Shown here: piece after piece, positions 6,536 through 8,409 of the stretch
Layout of the letters: each line of letters opens with the position of its first letter
How positions within the stretch are numbered: the stretch's first letter is position 1
From: Bacillota bacterium
GTDB taxonomy: Bacteria > Bacillota > Clostridia > Acetivibrionales > DTU013
DNA: 8,409 nt
Assembly (NCBI GenBank): GCA_023415815.1
Contig: JAEZJL010000109.1
Span: forward strand, 1-8,409
Direction of reading: 5' to 3'
Notes under the pieces: model-generated
Told to the model about the DNA's origin: nothing
The model's database searches: none
Seen by the model: only the letters and a program-made list of their open reading frames with translations
Made by a program: the position numbers and the translations under genes

Positions 6536-6991
6536 ATGGACCAGGCAGTGAACAATACCCTGCAACAGAATGTAGATATGCTTTTTTCGAATCTTGAAAA
6601 CTTCACGCAGAGCGAGGGCGTCATCGGCAAGCCCGTAACGCAGGGCGACAAGACCTTCCTTCCCGTCGTATCCGTCACCCTCGGCTACGGCAGCGGCAAT
6701 TCGGCGAACAAGAACCGGCAAAACGACGCAAGCCAGGCCTCCGGGAGCACGGGCGCCAATATGGCGGGAGGAGCCCTGGGGCTTGGAGCAAAGCTCACAA
6801 CCGAAGCGGTCATCGTGATCGACAAGGACAACGTCTCATTGATACAGCTTAGCGCTGCAGGAACCGCAAGCCAGTTGATCGACAAGATACCGCAGATGCT
6901 GTCAGGCATAGGCATCGGTCAGAACAATCCGGCACAGAAGCAGGGAAACGTACAGGGGCAGCAGCAGGACAATAGCCAGGGACGGCAATAA
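6536..6991 (+). CDS. gerW: GerW/YtfJ-family sporulation protein
   Basis: This 151-residue protein belongs to the spore protein YtfJ (GerW) family; in B. subtilis GerW is needed for normal germination with certain germinants. The family pattern is present: a short helical N-terminus (N-x-D-M-L-F-S-N-L, about 12-20), GKPV (31-34), FLPVVSVTLGYGSG (41-54), a Gly/Ser/Asn-rich insertion (55-79), then GALGLGAKLTTEAVIVID (79-96) and a hydrophobic strand VSLIQLS (100-106). The last 25 residues are a Gln/Asn/Gly-rich tail (from about 127), probably disordered. No signal peptide or membrane segment is seen. The ATG at 6536 follows AAAGGAG (6521-6527) at eight bases and lies two bases after the DUF2953 stop. 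A terminator begins 20 bases after its TAA. The gene is a good marker that the organism forms spores. Confidence 0.9.
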   Translation: MDQAVNNTLQQNVDMLFSNLENFTQSEGVIGKPVTQGDKTFLPVVSVTLGYGSGNSANKNRQNDASQASGSTGANMAGGALGLGAKLTTEAVIVIDKDNVSLIQLSAAGTASQLIDKIPQMLSGIGIGQNNPAQKQGNVQGQQQDNSQGRQ

Positions 6992-7010
6992 CGGCAGGCG
7001 GAACCACGGA

Positions 7011-7038
7011 GGAGGCGGTATTTTACCGTCTCCTTTTT
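7011..7038 (+). terminator. Rho-independent terminator after gerW
   Basis: GGAGGCGGTA (7011-7020), loop TTT, and TACCGTCTCC (7024-7033) form a 10-bp stem with one G-T pair, followed by TTTTT (7034-7038). It lies 20 bases after the gerW stop and ends the DUF2953-gerW unit. Confidence 0.92.
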
Positions 7039-7062
7039 AAATGCGCAAATTAAATGCGCAAA
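7037..7062. repeat. Perfect tandem 13-bp duplication after the gerW terminator
   Basis: TTAAATGCGCAAA occurs twice head to tail (7037-7049 and 7050-7062) without a mismatch. Each copy contains the palindrome TGCGCA, so the two palindromes are 13 bases apart. The first copy shares its first two bases with the terminator T-run. It may be a replication-slippage duplication or a paired protein-binding site. Confidence 0.85.
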
Positions 7063-7158
7063 AAACGACGGACTCGATATCCCCGTAATTTTTGCAGCAG
7101 TTTCCCGATTAGCACGAGCCGCGGCTGCGGGCGCTCCGCAAGCGTCTGAAAATTACTA

Positions 7159-7187
7159 TTCAACCGGACGGGCATTTATATTATAAT
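7159..7187 (+). promoter_or_regulatory. Sigma-A-like promoter of the exonuclease III gene
   Basis: A perfect TATAAT (7182-7187) is preceded at 17 bases by a weak -35, TTCAAC (7159-7164, three of six). Transcription would start near 7194, giving a leader of only about 18 bases that still includes the GGGGG run of the ribosome-binding site. The -10 is embedded in an inverted repeat, which suggests regulated use. Confidence 0.6.
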
Positions 7188-7195
7188 AAATGTAA
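7173..7195. promoter_or_regulatory. Inverted repeat and PerR-box-like sequence over the -10 of the exonuclease III promoter
   Basis: CATTTAT (7173-7179) and ATAAATG (7186-7192) are perfect inverted arms around a 6-base centre. Overlapping it, TTATAATAAATGTAA (7181-7195) matches the published PerR box TTATAATNATTATAA at 12 of 14 fixed positions: the left arm is perfect and the right arm five of seven. The left arm is largely the -10 hexamer itself, which inflates the match. A repressor bound here would block the promoter. Confidence 0.35.
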
Positions 7196-7211
7196 GCAAA
7201 GGGGGATCGGA

Positions 7212-7970
7212 ATGATAAAATTGATATCATGGAATGTAAACGGACTCAGGTCCTGTATGGAAAAAGGCTTTGCGGAATTTTTCAAAAAAATAGACGCGGA
7301 TATCATCTGCCTGCAGGAAACCAAGCTCCAGGAGGAGCATGCGGCCCTTCAAACCGACGGCTACATCCGGTACTGGAACTTCGCGCAAAAGAAGGGCTAT
7401 TCGGGGACCGCCGTATTTACCAGGCTTACGCCTGACGCCGTAACCTACGGCATAGGCATTGAAGAGCACGACAACGAGGGCAGGGTCATAACACTGGAAT
7501 TCGAAGGCTTCTTTCTGGTGAACGTCTACACGCCCAATTCCCGCAGGGAGCTTGAGAGGCTCGACTACCGGATGGAGTGGGAGGACGCCTTCAGGAGCTA
7601 TCTCCGGAAGCTGGACGCCGTCAAGCCGGTGATCGTCTGCGGAGATATGAATGTAGCTCACAAGGAGATTGACATAAAAAACGCCTCCTCCAACAAAAAC
7701 AATTCGGGCTTCACCCTGGAGGAGCGCGGCAAGTTCACCGAGCTGCTGAACGCCGGCTTTGTAGACACCTTCCGGCATTTTTATCCGGACAAAAAGGATG
7801 CGTATACCTGGTGGTCCTATATGTTCAACGCCCGCGCAAAGAACGTCGGCTGGCGCATCGACTATTTCTGCGTTTCGGAGAGGCTTAAGGACAGGCTTTC
7901 CGGAGCCGCCGTCCATGCGGATGTCACGGGCTCCGACCACTGCCCGGTGGAGCTCTCGATCGATCTCTGA
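7212..7970 (+). CDS. xth: Exodeoxyribonuclease III / AP endonuclease (ExoA type)
   Basis: This 252-residue enzyme of the EEP (exonuclease-endonuclease-phosphatase) family cuts DNA at abasic sites and trims 3' ends in base-excision repair. The full catalytic set is visible: SWNVNG with N8, LQETK with E36 (metal ligand), VYTPNS with Y106, GDMNVAH with D145 and N147, the GWRIDYF stretch with D217, and GSDHCP with the D242-H243 pair. YTWWSY (198-203) is the usual DNA-gripping segment. The length is normal and nothing is missing. The ATG at 7212 follows GGGGG (7201-7205) at six bases. It is a single-gene unit, with the gerW terminator upstream and its own promoter. No clear terminator follows. A possible peroxide-responsive operator overlaps its -10. 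Confidence 0.96.
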   Translation: MIKLISWNVNGLRSCMEKGFAEFFKKIDADIICLQETKLQEEHAALQTDGYIRYWNFAQKKGYSGTAVFTRLTPDAVTYGIGIEEHDNEGRVITLEFEGFFLVNVYTPNSRRELERLDYRMEWEDAFRSYLRKLDAVKPVIVCGDMNVAHKEIDIKNASSNKNNSGFTLEERGKFTELLNAGFVDTFRHFYPDKKDAYTWWSYMFNARAKNVGWRIDYFCVSERLKDRLSGAAVHADVTGSDHCPVELSIDL

Positions 7971-8105
7971 TTATAACGTTTTGTCCCTATACGCAGCTTT
8001 TTGGCTCCCCGGATAATCACAAGGAGGCCGGAGCAATAAAACGCCGCTGCCAATAGCCATGTCGCTTCCAGTGTCAGGCCTGTACGGATGTTTTCATCCG
8101 CGCCC

Positions 8106-8134
8106 TTGACAATGGAAGATGGCTGGTTTAAAAT
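8106..8134 (+). promoter_or_regulatory. Near-consensus sigma-A promoter of the hydrolase gene
   Basis: A perfect TTGACA (8106-8111) is separated by exactly 17 bases from TAAAAT (8129-8134, five of six). This is the best promoter in the window. Transcription would start near 8141, giving a leader of about 63 bases to the ATG at 8204. Confidence 0.8.
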
Positions 8135-8143
8135 GTAGTAAAC

Positions 8144-8180
8144 ATATAGAAATAGTTGTAATTGCGTCACAATTCTATAT
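8144..8180. promoter_or_regulatory. Operator-like palindrome or leader hairpin before the hydrolase gene
   Basis: Outer arms ATATAGAA (8144-8151) and TTCTATAT (8173-8180) are perfect inverted repeats. Inside them TTGT (8156-8159) and ACAA (8169-8172) also pair, around a 9-base centre. The inner 17-bp TTGTAATTGCGTCACAA has the look of a dimeric repressor site. It lies directly downstream of the predicted transcript start. As RNA it would be a weak, AT-rich hairpin. Confidence 0.45.
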
Positions 8181-8203
8181 ACCGGCGGTAAGGGGGGGTG
8201 GGC

Positions 8204-8409
8204 ATGGAGCGGTATGAAATCGATGAGATAAAACGGGTTTCGCTGAACGGCCTCCGGCAAAAGATACATATCCTGGGCCGCTGGGCCGCAGCTCCGGTGC
8301 TGCTTTTCCTGCACGGCGGCCCCGGCATCACCAACCGGCACTCCATCATCCATAATCACAGGGAGCTTGCGGAGCATTTCATCATAGTAGCATGGGACCA
8401 GCGCGGGAC
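8204..8409 (+). CDS. Alpha/beta hydrolase, prolyl aminopeptidase-like (partial, 3' end outside the window)
   Basis: The 68 visible residues are the N-terminus of an alpha/beta-hydrolase fold protein. A short beta-rich start is followed by the strand PVLLFLHGGPG (31-41), whose HGGPG forms the oxyanion hole in the proline iminopeptidase (peptidase S33) group. About 23 residues later comes the strand FIIVAWDQRG (59-68), the usual next landmark. The nucleophile serine and the rest of the catalytic triad lie beyond the edge, so activity and substrate cannot be judged; esterase, epoxide hydrolase-like or aminopeptidase functions are possible. No signal peptide is seen. The ATG at 8204 follows a run of seven G (8192-8198) at five bases. 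The gene has its own strong promoter and an operator-like palindrome, which suggests regulated expression. Confidence 0.85.
   Translation, partial: MERYEIDEIKRVSLNGLRQKIHILGRWAAAPVLLFLHGGPGITNRHSIIHNHRELAEHFIIVAWDQRG

Larger units (their letters stand above)
7971..8203. other. Intergenic region between xth and the hydrolase gene
   Basis: This 233-base gap has no plus-strand gene that I can support. It holds a 6-bp hairpin CGGATG-TTTT-CATCCG (8085-8100) without a T-run, a near-consensus promoter (8106-8134) and a palindromic leader (8144-8180). An AAGGAGG (8022-8028) has no usable start codon behind it. On the minus strand, 7965-8160 reads as an open, hydrophobic, protein-like frame with no start inside the gap; it may be the remnant of a membrane protein gene. 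Confidence 0.6.

Noticed and set aside
7111..7136. GC-rich palindrome AGCCGCGGCT and a neighbouring 5-bp hairpin between gerW and xth
   Set aside because: Short, with no T-run, and not placed at a promoter element. Treated as chance GC-rich structure.
7227..7940. Long open minus-strand frame (237 codons) opposite exonuclease III
   Set aside because: The plus strand encodes a complete enzyme with every catalytic residue. The antisense frame follows its codon bias.
8085..8100. Hairpin CGGATG-TTTT-CATCCG as a terminator of xth
   Set aside because: A perfect 6-bp stem, but no U-tract follows on either strand and it lies 115 bases after the stop.

Overview
The window looks like chromosomal DNA of a spore-forming member of the Bacillota, most likely a Clostridia-type genome. 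The clues are a GerW/YtfJ sporulation gene behind a DUF2953 (YtfI-like) gene, a BMP/NupNOPQ-type nucleoside ABC transporter with a lipoprotein binding protein, Gram-positive style ribosome-binding sites, sigma-A-like promoters and U-tailed terminators. GC content is intermediate (my estimate, not computed). I see no RNA gene, CRISPR array or insertion sequence.

Left half, minus strand (about 5902 down to 162): one transporter locus. A near-consensus promoter drives a BMP-family lipoprotein (4734-5819). It is followed by a strong intrinsic terminator (about 4684-4720) and then a perfect TATAAT hexamer. After these come a double-domain ABC ATPase (3069-4592), two permeases (2005-3072 and 1053-2000) and two half-size DMT/YdcZ (DUF606) membrane proteins (618-1043 and 162-602). 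The ABC genes overlap or nearly abut and the DMT genes follow within 9 and 15 bases, so the five downstream genes look like one transcription unit. By family, the ABC part imports nucleosides. The DMT pair is the least expected part: its positive charges suggest the two proteins insert in opposite orientations, as in a heterodimeric antiparallel transporter. At the extreme left there may be a promoter and the first codons of another minus-strand gene.

Right half, plus strand: the divergent 192-base spacer 5820-6011 leads into the two-gene DUF2953-gerW sporulation unit (6012-6991), which ends in a clear terminator. The AP endonuclease/exonuclease III gene follows (7212-7970), with its own TATAAT promoter overlapped by an inverted repeat and a PerR-box-like sequence. 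After a 233-base spacer holding a near-consensus sigma-A promoter and an operator-like palindrome, the window ends inside an alpha/beta hydrolase gene with an HGGPG motif (8204 onward, truncated by the window edge).

Nothing here is clearly a new system. The best leads are the apparently antiparallel DMT pair riding on a nucleoside-importer operon, the possible peroxide-responsive control of the exonuclease III gene, and the regulated-looking promoter of the hydrolase gene. Names of families are from recognition of motifs; no database search was run.
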